Origin: Candidatus Caenarcanum sp.
GTDB taxonomy: Bacteria; Cyanobacteriota; Vampirovibrionia; Gastranaerophilales; UBA9971
Direction: 5' to 3'
Assembly (NCBI GenBank): GCA_020720345.1
Contig: DYOT01000037.1
Coordinates: 1 to 9,248, forward strand
Length of the DNA stretch: 9,248 nt
The position numbers were made by a program, and so were the translations under genes. The notes beneath the pieces are model-generated. The model searched no databases. It saw only the letters and a program-made list of their open reading frames with translations, and was not told the DNA's origin. Position 1 is the first letter of the stretch. The number at the start of each line of letters is the position of its first letter. Positions 1 through 5,888 of this stretch are shown here, piece by piece.

Positions 1-35
1 CCAGATTCTTCGGACTAAAGCCCTCAGAATGACAG
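1..35. repeat. Hairpin-forming dispersed repeat, partial at window edge
   Basis: This fragment folds as ATTCT (5-9), a TC bulge, GGACT (12-16), loop AA, AGCCC (19-23), a TC bulge and AGAAT (26-30), with a single A/C mismatch. I recognise it as the right half of a widespread short element whose left half reads tcattgcgagcgaagcgaag. That left half appears separately at 2306-2333 in this window. The full element would begin left of base 1. It sits about 35 bases before the bS18 start, so it would be transcribed if bS18 shares a transcript with genes outside the window. No coding role is claimed. Confidence 0.6.
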
Positions 36-70
36 GTGGATGAAATAATTAGAAAGGTAATTAAATAAAC

Positions 71-298
71 ATGATTTCAAGAGACAGAAGAAAATTTAAA
101 CCCTGCAATTTTTGCGCAGACAAGATGGACAGCGTTGATTACAAAGACACAATCAGGTTAAAAAGATACCTGACCGAAAGAGGGAAAATTATTCCTAGAA
201 GAATTACCGGCAATTGTGCTTTTCATCAGAGAATGCTGGCTCAAGCAGTTAAAAAATCCAGAGAAAACGCTTTAATTCAATATATTTTTGAAGGATAA
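71..298 (+). CDS. rpsR: Small ribosomal subunit protein bS18, zinc-binding (C+) form
   Basis: This is a structural protein of the 30S platform, where it pairs with bS6 near 16S rRNA helices. The 75-residue length fits the family. The core signature is clear: DYKDTIRLKRYLTERGKI (residues 23-40), then PRRITG (42-47), then a basic C-terminal helix. Cys12-x2-Cys15 and Cys49-x2-His52 form a complete zinc-ribbon ligand set, so this is the C+ paralogue type rather than the cysteine-free form many bacteria use. AGAAAGG at 51-57 is the likely ribosome binding site, at a rather long 13-base spacing. The TPR gene follows after 15 bases, suggesting one transcript. In many bacteria rpsR follows rpsF and ssb, but whatever lies upstream here is outside the window. 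Confidence 0.96.
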   Translation: MISRDRRKFKPCNFCADKMDSVDYKDTIRLKRYLTERGKIIPRRITGNCAFHQRMLAQAVKKSRENALIQYIFEG

Positions 299-313
299 AA
301 ACAGGAAATTATC

Positions 314-1237
314 ATGGAATCTGAAAATCTGGAATCCTATGATTTAATTACCCTGGCGACCCGTTTGTTTTCAAGCGGTAAATTGAAAGAAGCAGAATCT
401 CATCTTAAAACTGCACTAAATATTGATCCAGATAATTATCTTATATATTTAAATCTTGCCGGAATATACGCTGAAAACCGCAATTATAGCAATTCGGTTA
501 TTAATTATAAAAAAGCAATGGAATTAAATCCATATAATGCTGAAATATATTCAGGATTAGGATTTATTTGTCAGGAATTGCACAAATATGATGAAGCTAT
601 AGAAAATTATAAAAAAGCTGTAAAACTCAATCCTGAAAACCCTGAATATCACGTTAATCTCGCAAGCGTTTATCAGGAAATTTTTGATTTTAAAAATGCC
701 ATAAAAGAATACTTAACAGCTTCAGAGATTGATAAAACCGATTATAAATCATTTGTCTGTTTGGCAAATACATATTCAGAGATAAATAAATTTGAAGAAG
801 CTTTTAAATATTACGAAAAAGCCATAAGTATTGCTCCTGATTATTATAAGGCTTATTTATGCTATGGGATTTCCAAGTCTGAATCAGGAAACACAAAAGA
901 AGCCATTAATTTTTATCATAAAGCAATATTGCTTAAACCCGATGATGCAAAAATTTATATAATACTTGCAAACACCCTTGTTGAAGAAAACTGCTATAAT
1001 GAAGCTATTGAATATTATAGAAAGGCAATTACAATAGATGATAGAAATACTATTGCATACGTTGCTCTGGGAAATACTTATACTTCAAGAGGTGATCTTG
1101 GCAGTGCAATAGAATGTTACAGAACAGCCAGTAAAATTGAGCCTGATAATAAAGAAATCAGCTTGTTATATGCAGAAACTATTGAAGAATATACGGCAAC
1201 CGCTGTTAAAAAAATTGGAGATGAGGAAAATAAATGA
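314..1237 (+). CDS. TPR-repeat protein, eight tandem repeats
   Basis: The 307-residue protein is almost entirely tetratricopeptide repeats. In register, the units end at about residues 40, 74, 108, 142, 176, 210, 244 and 278. Each is 34 residues with the usual W/Y-LG-A-P pattern, for example 'Y-LA-Y-----y-eAi-yYkKAi-l-Pd', and a capping helix and acidic tail follow. No signal peptide, transmembrane segment or catalytic domain is visible, so it is probably a cytosolic scaffold. AGGAA at 303-307 lies 6 bases before the ATG. The stop overlaps the next start (ATGA), so translation is probably coupled to the Tic20-like membrane protein, hinting that the two act together. The binding partner cannot be read from sequence. 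Resemblance to O-GlcNAc-transferase-type TPRs is generic repeat similarity only. Confidence 0.9.
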   Translation: MESENLESYDLITLATRLFSSGKLKEAESHLKTALNIDPDNYLIYLNLAGIYAENRNYSNSVINYKKAMELNPYNAEIYSGLGFICQELHKYDEAIENYKKAVKLNPENPEYHVNLASVYQEIFDFKNAIKEYLTASEIDKTDYKSFVCLANTYSEINKFEEAFKYYEKAISIAPDYYKAYLCYGISKSESGNTKEAINFYHKAILLKPDDAKIYIILANTLVEENCYNEAIEYYRKAITIDDRNTIAYVALGNTYTSRGDLGSAIECYRTASKIEPDNKEISLLYAETIEEYTATAVKKIGDEENK

Positions 1238-1662
1238 GTAATTACAGAGGATTCAAAAATTCCCGGAATTATGCAGATATGTCAGAAAAAGTTTTAAGTG
1301 CACTTTCCTATTTAACCAGTGGATTAATAGGATTTATCTGGCTTGTTGTATCTCATATACGAAAAAAACCATTGTCATCTTTTGCCAAATACCATATTTT
1401 TCAGGCTTTGTTTCTTTCTATATTGCTTTATGTAACAAACATTTTGTTAAACATTATTATTTCTGTGATTCAAATTATACCTTTCCTCGGAGCTTTTATA
1501 ACAAATATTGTGTATTATCTGGTTCAATACCCTTTAATAATTAATTATTCTATTGTTCAATTTGGTTTGATTGTTATTTATATTTATCTTGCTTCGTTTG
1601 CATTTATGGGGAAACAAGGCAGACTTCCGGTGGTTTCAGACATGATCAAACAAATGGTTTAA
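1234..1662 (+). CDS. Tic20-like four-helix integral membrane protein
   Basis: This 142-residue protein has four hydrophobic segments, at about residues 21-41, 56-80, 82-100 and 103-124. Several features recall the bacterial Tic20/DUF4870 group. After a short basic loop (KK at 44-45) comes F..YHIFQALFLSILL (50-64), similar to the 'FN.MQAILLDILL' block of cyanobacterial Tic20. The C-terminal tail GK-GRLPVVSDMIKQMV (126-142) resembles the family's 'P.ISE...MQV' ending. Chloroplast Tic20 is a protein-import channel component, and the role of bacterial members is unknown. The start overlaps the TPR stop by four bases, which argues for co-expression. No catalytic residues are evident. A generic DUF4870 membrane protein is the main alternative. 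Confidence 0.65.
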   Translation: MSNYRGFKNSRNYADMSEKVLSALSYLTSGLIGFIWLVVSHIRKKPLSSFAKYHIFQALFLSILLYVTNILLNIIISVIQIIPFLGAFITNIVYYLVQYPLIINYSIVQFGLIVIYIYLASFAFMGKQGRLPVVSDMIKQMV

Positions 1663-1666
1663 TAAG

Positions 1667-1696
1667 TTGAACAAAACTAAATAAATCTGTTAAAAT
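1667..1696 (+). promoter_or_regulatory. Extended -10 promoter for the zinc-ribbon/radical SAM/YjbQ operon
   Basis: TTGAAC (1667-1672) and TAAAAT (1691-1696) are separated by 18 bases. TGT directly before the -10 supplies a TGn extension. The hexamers match sigma-70 consensus at four and five of six positions. It begins five bases after the Tic20-like stop codon and would give a leader of about 30 bases before the ATG at 1735. The predicted start point is inferred from spacing alone. Confidence 0.5.
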
Positions 1697-1734
1697 AGTT
1701 GTATTAAAAAATACACGAAAGGTTCATTTTAATT

Positions 1735-1902
1735 ATGGCAAGAATAGTAAGACCTGTCTGGTCGATAAGATGCAATTCCTCATCATGTAAAACCCTTTTT
1801 GAAGTTATCGTACTTGAAGAAGGCAAGCAGCAGGAAGTTGTGTGTCCTGGTTGCGGCGAACATTATGTTTATCCGCCACCAAAAGATCAGGTTAATGGCT
1901 AA
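1735..1902 (+). CDS. Small zinc-ribbon protein, 55 residues
   Basis: The reading frame starts at ATG 1735, begins MARIVRPVWSIRC, and ends at TAA 1900-1902. It has four cysteines in two knuckles: Cys13-x4-Cys18 and Cys37-x2-Cys40 (CPGC). An acidic linker separates them and a PPP tail follows, the layout expected of a single zinc ribbon. GAAAGG at 1717-1722 is a plausible, somewhat distant ribosome binding site, like that of bS18 here. An upstream promoter fits, and the stop overlaps the radical SAM start by eight bases (1895-1902), suggesting translational coupling. The biochemical role is unknown; RNA, DNA or protein binding are all possible. At this size it is easily missed by gene callers, which may instead extend the next gene backwards over it. 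Confidence 0.75.
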   Translation: MARIVRPVWSIRCNSSSCKTLFEVIVLEEGKQQEVVCPGCGEHYVYPPPKDQVNG

Positions 1903-2851
1903 AAGATACAGACAATATAGTCAGTATTTAAAGGATATTTTTAATTGCAAAGTTTATAAAGTAACGCTGGATGCCGGTTTTGGTTGTCCCAACAGGGATG
2001 GGGCAATATCCAAAGGCGGGTGTATTTTTTGTGAAGACGGAGGGTCTTTTTCTCAGGCACATTCTTCCAGCTTATCCATAAGCGAACAGCTCAATACAAG
2101 TATAATAAAACTCAAGGACAGGTTTGGAGCTGAAAAATTTATTTCTTATTTTCAGGCTTACAGCAATACTTACGCTTCTGTTGAAAAACTTAAAGCCTGT
2201 TACGATGAAGCAGTTTCCCATCCTGATATAGTCGGACTTTCTATAGGAACTCGCCCTGACTGCGTGGATGAGGAAAAAATTAAATTAATTAATTCTTATG
2301 CCTTTTGTCATTGCGAGCGAAGCGAAGCAATCCAAAATTATAGACGTGAGATTTGGATCGAATATGGCTTACAATCAATTCATGATAAGACTTTAAAACT
2401 TATAAACAGGGGACATACGTCAGCAGATTTTATTAAAGCCATTGAATTGACAAGAAAATTTGGAAAAAATATTAAAATTTGCGCTCATGTAATAATTGGT
2501 CTTCCCGGAGAAACAAAGCAGGAAATGCTGCAAACTGCTAAAGTACTTGCTGCTTTAAACATTGACGGGATAAAAATTCATTTATTATGTGCGTTAAAAG
2601 ATACAGAGCTTGAAAATATGTACCATAGAAAAGAATTTATTCCGCTTTCCGAGGAAGATTATGTTGATACAGTTTGCGATTATCTGGAAATTTTGCCGCC
2701 GGAAACTGTAATTCACAGGCTTGCAGGAAATGGCTTAAAAAAAATGCTTGTAGCTCCTAAATGGCTGCCTGAAAAATTCAGGGTTTTAAATCTTATTGAC
2801 AGAGAACTTGAAAGGCGAGATACTTTTCAAGGCTCAAGAAAAGGAGATTAA
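1895..2851 (+). CDS. Radical SAM protein, TIGR01212/YhcC family, with in-frame repeat insertion
   Basis: This 318-residue enzyme has the Elp3-like 4Fe-4S ligand motif Cys31-x11-Cys43-x2-Cys46 inside GFGCPNRDG...GGCIFC, which binds S-adenosylmethionine. Other family marks are GTRPD (118-122), IEYGLQ (155-160) followed by NRGHT, GLPGETKQE (202-210), and a C-terminal HRLAG (274-278) with ...VLNLIDRELERRDTFQGS. The reaction of YhcC-type proteins is not established. An open frame extends back to ATG 1799, but those 32 residues overlap the zinc ribbon in another frame and lack family similarity, so ATG 1895 is preferred. Residues 138-147 (CHCERSEAIQ) are the translation of a dispersed repeat. It sits in a loop between the conserved LINSY and EIWIEYGLQ, and all catalytic motifs remain intact. 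A 17-residue hydrophilic stretch here looks tolerated. Confidence 0.88.
   Translation: MAKRYRQYSQYLKDIFNCKVYKVTLDAGFGCPNRDGAISKGGCIFCEDGGSFSQAHSSSLSISEQLNTSIIKLKDRFGAEKFISYFQAYSNTYASVEKLKACYDEAVSHPDIVGLSIGTRPDCVDEEKIKLINSYAFCHCERSEAIQNYRREIWIEYGLQSIHDKTLKLINRGHTSADFIKAIELTRKFGKNIKICAHVIIGLPGETKQEMLQTAKVLAALNIDGIKIHLLCALKDTELENMYHRKEFIPLSEEDYVDTVCDYLEILPPETVIHRLAGNGLKKMLVAPKWLPEKFRVLNLIDRELERRDTFQGSRKGD
2306..2358. repeat. Dispersed 'CHCERSEAIQ' repeat inside the radical SAM gene
   Basis: Bases 2306-2333 match the conserved left end of a short dispersed element seen in many AT-rich bacterial genomes, including internal gcgagcgaagcgaag. ATCCAAA (2330-2336) and TTTGGAT (2352-2358) form a 7-bp inverted repeat around a 15-base spacer. 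The element lies in the enzyme's reading frame without a stop. The exact right boundary is uncertain, because the codons from 2348 already encode the family-conserved EIW.EYGLQ stretch. This behaviour parallels the protein-coding palindromic elements of Rickettsia, though I infer no common origin. Confidence 0.7.
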
Positions 2852-2853
2852 AT

Positions 2854-3267
2854 ATGAAATTCCTTACAGAATATTTATGGTTCAACACACAAAAACACAG
2901 GGAATATATTAATATTACAGGCGAAATTGATAAAATTCTCAACAAAAGCGGCATCAAGGAAGGGATGATACTTGTTTCCGCTATGCATATTACAGCTGGA
3001 GTTTATATAAATGATGCAGAAAGCGGGTTGATTCAGGATATTGACAAATGGCTTGAGGAACTTGCGCCATACAAGGATGATTACAAGCATCATTACACCG
3101 GAGAAACCAACGGGGACAGCCATTTAAAAAGTTTGTTAATCGGGCATGAAGTTATTGTACCTGTAACAAACGGCAAGCTTGATTTAGGTCCGTGGCAGCA
3201 AGTTTATTACGCCGAATTTGACGGACAGCGCAGAAAAAGGCTTATAATCAAAGTCATGGGTGAATAA
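2854..3267 (+). CDS. YjbQ-family protein (UPF0047, secondary thiamine-phosphate synthase type)
   Basis: The 137-residue length is typical for this small trimeric family. Conserved stretches are visible throughout: HITAGVYINDAESGL (45-59), HHYTGE.NGDSHLKSLLIGHE (79-99) and G.LDLGPWQQVYYAEFDG (107-124), ending in a basic RRKR. His45, His90 and His98 are candidate metal or active-site ligands. E. coli YjbQ has weak thiamine-phosphate synthase activity when overproduced, but the physiological role is unsettled. A strong AAGGAG at 2841-2846 lies inside the end of the radical SAM gene, and only two bases separate the two genes, so the pair is co-translated. No thiamine genes are nearby, which gives no support for a biosynthetic role here. 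Confidence 0.92.
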   Translation: MKFLTEYLWFNTQKHREYINITGEIDKILNKSGIKEGMILVSAMHITAGVYINDAESGLIQDIDKWLEELAPYKDDYKHHYTGETNGDSHLKSLLIGHEVIVPVTNGKLDLGPWQQVYYAEFDGQRRKRLIIKVMGE

Positions 3268-3272
3268 ATATC

Positions 3273-4115
3273 TTAAATATGCGCAAAAATAGGGTCTTTG
3301 GGAATAACTTCGCTTCTGATAGAGTCTTTTGACGTATTTTTTACTTCGTACATCAAAACATCAGAGAATTTAATCATTTCCTCTGCAGAATCTGGAACAT
3401 CTTCGAAGGTCGAAAGCCCGATGCTAAAAGTTACAGGGTAGTTATTATTTTTCATTTCTTTATTAAGCAGATTTTTAATTTTTTCCACTATTATACAGGA
3501 ATCCTTGGCATTCGCACCGGTTAAAAGAACTACAAACTCATCTCCGCCTATTCTTGCGACATAATCTGTTTTTCTGATATTATTTTCCATCGTAGATGCT
3601 ATTACTCGCAGAGCATTATTGCCTTCGTTATGTCCAAATTCATCGTTTATATACTTAAAATTGTCGCAATCAATATAGGCAAGCGATAATGTCTGTTTAG
3701 CTCTTTTTGCCCTTTCGATTTCTCTTTCCAATGTTTCAGAAAAAGCTTTCCAGTTAGGTATTCCTGTTAAATAATCAATTCTTGCCAAAGATTTTTCATT
3801 TTCAAATAAAGTTTTTAATTTTGAAATAGAATAGGCAAATCCGAAATATGTTACGCAATTAATAATCATATTAAATATATAAACATCTGAATGTTGATTG
3901 CCCTTAAAACTTATTAATACTCCCATCGCCGCACAAAAAAATGCCAAAGGAATAGCGTATTTCTTCCCTGAATGCCAGGCTAAAAGTGAGATTGGAACAA
4001 TATAGAAAGCAGATAAAATATACTTACCGCTATTGATAAAATCAAATAAAACGATAAATAAGAAAGTAAGAACTGCTAAAATAAGCATGCCATTATTTTT
4101 AGATTGAGACGACAT
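3273..4115 (-). CDS. Membrane-anchored diguanylate cyclase (GGDEF domain)
   Basis: The enzyme condenses two GTP into cyclic di-GMP. The 280-residue protein begins with about four hydrophobic segments (near 9-27, 32-48, 53-70 and 78-97), followed by a short linker and a GGDEF domain from about residue 108. DYLTGIPN (114-121) starts the domain. D149 in YIDCDNFKYIND is the expected first metal ligand. The active loop is an intact GGDEF (190-194). RKTD (181-184), five residues before it, is a canonical RxxD inhibitory site, so product feedback is likely. The membrane part contains no sensor domain I can name. The start has AGGGAGA at 4124-4130, eight bases upstream. The gene is transcribed against the YjbQ gene with only five bases between their ends. 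Confidence 0.93.
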   Translation of the reverse strand: MSSQSKNNGMLILAVLTFLFIVLFDFINSGKYILSAFYIVPISLLAWHSGKKYAIPLAFFCAAMGVLISFKGNQHSDVYIFNMIINCVTYFGFAYSISKLKTLFENEKSLARIDYLTGIPNWKAFSETLEREIERAKRAKQTLSLAYIDCDNFKYINDEFGHNEGNNALRVIASTMENNIRKTDYVARIGGDEFVVLLTGANAKDSCIIVEKIKNLLNKEMKNNNYPVTFSIGLSTFEDVPDSAEEMIKFSDVLMYEVKNTSKDSIRSEVIPKDPIFAHI

Positions 4116-4147
4116 TTTTCCATTCTCCCTGACGTGGTAATAATAAA

Positions 4148-4153
4148 ATTATA
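4148..4153 (-). promoter_or_regulatory. Candidate -10 box for the diguanylate cyclase gene
   Basis: On the minus strand this reads TATAAT, about 32 bases before the start codon. No convincing -35 hexamer stands at the right distance, and the surrounding sequence is very AT-rich, so a chance match is possible. Confidence 0.3.
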
Positions 4154-4203
4154 GTCTTTTTATACGCCATAAATTTAATATTTATTTTATTTTAATTATT
4201 AAT

Positions 4204-4229
4204 ATTTTATTTTAATATAAAAATAAAAT
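4204..4229. repeat. All-AT perfect inverted repeat between exbD2 and the GGDEF gene
   Basis: ATTTTATTTT (4204-4213) and AAAATAAAAT (4220-4229) are perfect 10-bp arms around AATATA. The stem contains no G-C pair, so it would be weak as a terminator. It lies in the 176-base gap downstream of the ExbD-like operon and upstream of the diguanylate cyclase start. It could mark the operon end or be a by-product of composition. The rest of the gap (4116-4291) holds no gene that I can see. Confidence 0.35.
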
Positions 4230-4291
4230 GCAATAAATATTTTTATGTTTTTTATAATTTGATATGTCTTTTCAGTTTTTTACTTTAAAAT

Positions 4292-4693
4292 TTATTTTTC
4301 AATTACGGAAATGCTTGCTATTCCTGCTGTCTGAGCGGCATCCATAACTCTTACTACTGCTTCATGAGTAGATTCCTGCGCTACTTTTATAAGAAGACCG
4401 TCTTTTTTCTCCTGATAAGCCTGTTTTATTGCCGCCAATAGAATATCTGCCGCAACATCCCTGCCTTCAACCAGATACTGACCTGTTTCTGAAACATCAA
4501 CAGTAATTATTTTGAATTCTTTTTCCTGCTTTTGTGCTTCCTGCTGGGTTGGAACCGCTAGATTCAAGCCCTGGTTGTTAAGCAAAGGGGCAATTACCAT
4601 CATTATAATAAGCAATACAAGAAATATATCCGTTAAAGGAGTTATATTTATTTCTGTAAAAGCATCACGCTGTTTTCTTTTTTTTATTGACAT
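4292..4693 (-). CDS. ExbD/TolR-family proton-channel subunit, second copy
   Basis: The 133-residue subunit works with ExbB in the inner membrane to couple the proton gradient to TonB. It has a short basic cytoplasmic tail, one transmembrane helix (about 17-36) and a periplasmic domain ending in SISVIEK. Asp22, within ITPLTDIFLVLL, aligns with the protonatable aspartate of ExbD (D25 in E. coli). Residues 12-36 are identical to those of the neighbouring ExbD copy, whereas the periplasmic parts differ strongly. GAGGGGG at 4701-4707 gives a good ribosome binding site. The ATG overlaps the preceding stop by one base (TAATG), so coupled translation is expected. It is the last gene of the operon. 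Confidence 0.9.
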   Translation of the reverse strand: MSIKKRKQRDAFTEINITPLTDIFLVLLIIMMVIAPLLNNQGLNLAVPTQQEAQKQEKEFKIITVDVSETGQYLVEGRDVAADILLAAIKQAYQEKKDGLLIKVAQESTHEAVVRVMDAAQTAGIASISVIEK

Positions 4694-5163
4694 TAACTTT
4701 CCCCCTCTTCAGCGTTATGAGAAGGTTTTAATTCTTCAAGACTTTTTTGCTGCTTCCCGGAAAGAGGTTCTCCTGCAACGGTAAGCTTTTCATAACCGGC
4801 TTGCTGGGCGGCTTTCATTACACTCAGTATATATTTTTCCTTGGTAAGAGAATCAGCTTTTACTACAACTTTTTTATCTTTAGACTGCTCAAGCATTCCG
4901 GCAAGTTTTTCTGCCAGCTGACTTTCTTCAACGGGACTTGTATTTATAAAAAATCTGGAATCCTTCGTTATGGCTACTGTTACTTCTTTCTCATTCAAAC
5001 TTATCCCGTTTTTTATTGACGGCAGTTTAATATTTTTGTCCATAGACTGAAACATAGGAGCTATAACCATCATTATGATTAACAGAACAAGAAAAATATC
5101 TGTTAAAGGAGTTATATTTATTTCTGTGAATAAGTCTTTTTTTCCTGAAGATTGTATAGCCAT
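4693..5163 (-). CDS. ExbD/TolR-family proton-channel subunit, first copy
   Basis: This 156-residue ExbD-like protein has the same plan as the next gene: a basic tail, a single transmembrane helix with Asp22 in ITPLTDIF, and a periplasmic domain (about 60-130). It then continues into an extra hydrophilic tail of about 25 residues (EPLSGKQQKS...EEGES) that the second copy lacks. The periplasmic sequence is divergent from the partner copy, so the two may bind different targets or form a mixed dimer. A weak AAGG (5175-5178) lies 11 bases before the ATG. The gene begins 21 bases after the ExbB stop. TolR-type assignment is possible, but the adjacent TonB gene favours an ExbD role. Confidence 0.9.
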   Translation of the reverse strand: MAIQSSGKKDLFTEINITPLTDIFLVLLIIMMVIAPMFQSMDKNIKLPSIKNGISLNEKEVTVAITKDSRFFINTSPVEESQLAEKLAGMLEQSKDKKVVVKADSLTKEKYILSVMKAAQQAGYEKLTVAGEPLSGKQQKSLEELKPSHNAEEGES

Positions 5164-5184
5164 TTTTATTTTTACCTTTTTTCC

Positions 5185-5871
5185 TTACATTTTAGGAACA
5201 AATACTCCCTGTGAAGTTGCTTGCTTAGGCTGAGATGACTGCTGAGTTTCATCAACAGAATTTTCGTCCCTGTCTACAAAGCTGAGGAATAAGAGCTTGA
5301 TTAACTGGAAATCATCTTCATATCTTCTGACAATTGACTGGAATGAATTATATAAAACAACAGCTACAATCGCAACTCCAAGACCAAAAGCAGTTGCAAT
5401 AAGCGCCGAGCCTATTCCAAGAGCAACAGCTGCACTCTGGTTTCCCTGAGTTGCAAGATCGCCAAAAGTATAAAGAATTCTTACAACGGTTGCAAACAGC
5501 CCCAAAAATGGAGAAACGCCGCCAATTGTTCCTAAAATTGTGAGATGCTTTTCAAGTTTTCTTACAGCCAGGCTTGTTGAAATATCAAATGATTTTTCAA
5601 ACCCTTTCTTTTGTTCCGCAAGAACCCTTATGCCTTCTTCCGCAACTTCTCCTACAACGCCTCCAAGCTGGGCACTAAGAGACTGAGCTGCGTCGAGATT
5701 GTTTTTTTGCAACTCTCTTTGTAATCTTTGTATAAACTGGATTACGTCTCTTCTATTTTTGTTGTAAAAGGAAATTCGGTTAATGGCTACAGCTACTACC
5801 AATATAGAACAAAATACGATTGGTAATAAAAAAACCCAGTCTTGCACAATTGCGTTTGTAAGTACGTTCAT
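5185..5871 (-). CDS. exbB: ExbB/TolQ/MotA-family proton-channel protein
   Basis: This is the 228-residue pore-forming partner of ExbD; in E. coli five copies surround two ExbD helices. Three transmembrane segments are visible near residues 11-31, 110-135 and 150-176, with a long cytoplasmic loop between the first two. The family signature LGTIGGVSPFLGLFATVVRI spans 113-132, and G.GSALIATAFGLGVAIVAVVLYN spans 152-175. Thr128 and Thr160 align with the two pore threonines of E. coli ExbB (T148, T181). A hydrophilic Q/S-rich tail from 203 is unusual. AAAGAGG (5881-5887) lies 9 bases before the ATG. The gene starts 17 bases after the TonB stop. TolQ is the alternative reading, but no TolA, TolB or Pal is present in the window. 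Confidence 0.92.
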   Translation of the reverse strand: MNVLTNAIVQDWVFLLPIVFCSILVVAVAINRISFYNKNRRDVIQFIQRLQRELQKNNLDAAQSLSAQLGGVVGEVAEEGIRVLAEQKKGFEKSFDISTSLAVRKLEKHLTILGTIGGVSPFLGLFATVVRILYTFGDLATQGNQSAAVALGIGSALIATAFGLGVAIVAVVLYNSFQSIVRRYEDDFQLIKLLFLSFVDRDENSVDETQQSSQPKQATSQGVFVPKM

Positions 5872-5888
5872 TTTATAAGTCCTCTTTC

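Noticed and set aside
314..1237. Tandem DNA repeats or a CRISPR-like array
   Set aside because: The periodicity of about 102 bases comes from 34-residue TPR units; the DNA itself is divergent and there are no constant repeats with spacers.
1799..1894. N-terminal 32-residue extension of the radical SAM protein
   Set aside because: It overlaps the zinc-ribbon gene in another frame, lacks family similarity and a good ribosome binding site, and ATG 1895 gives the usual family length.
2306..2333. CHCERSEAIQ as a genuine zinc-binding domain
   Set aside because: The residues are the direct translation of a known type of DNA repeat, and one Cys-His-Cys cluster alone is not evidence of a metal site.
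2875..3123. 82-residue reverse frame opposite the YjbQ gene
   Set aside because: It is the shadow of a strongly conserved gene, with no ribosome binding site or domain.
4512..5019. Two forward 90-residue reading frames
   Set aside because: Both are antisense to the ExbD genes, whose family motifs are unambiguous.
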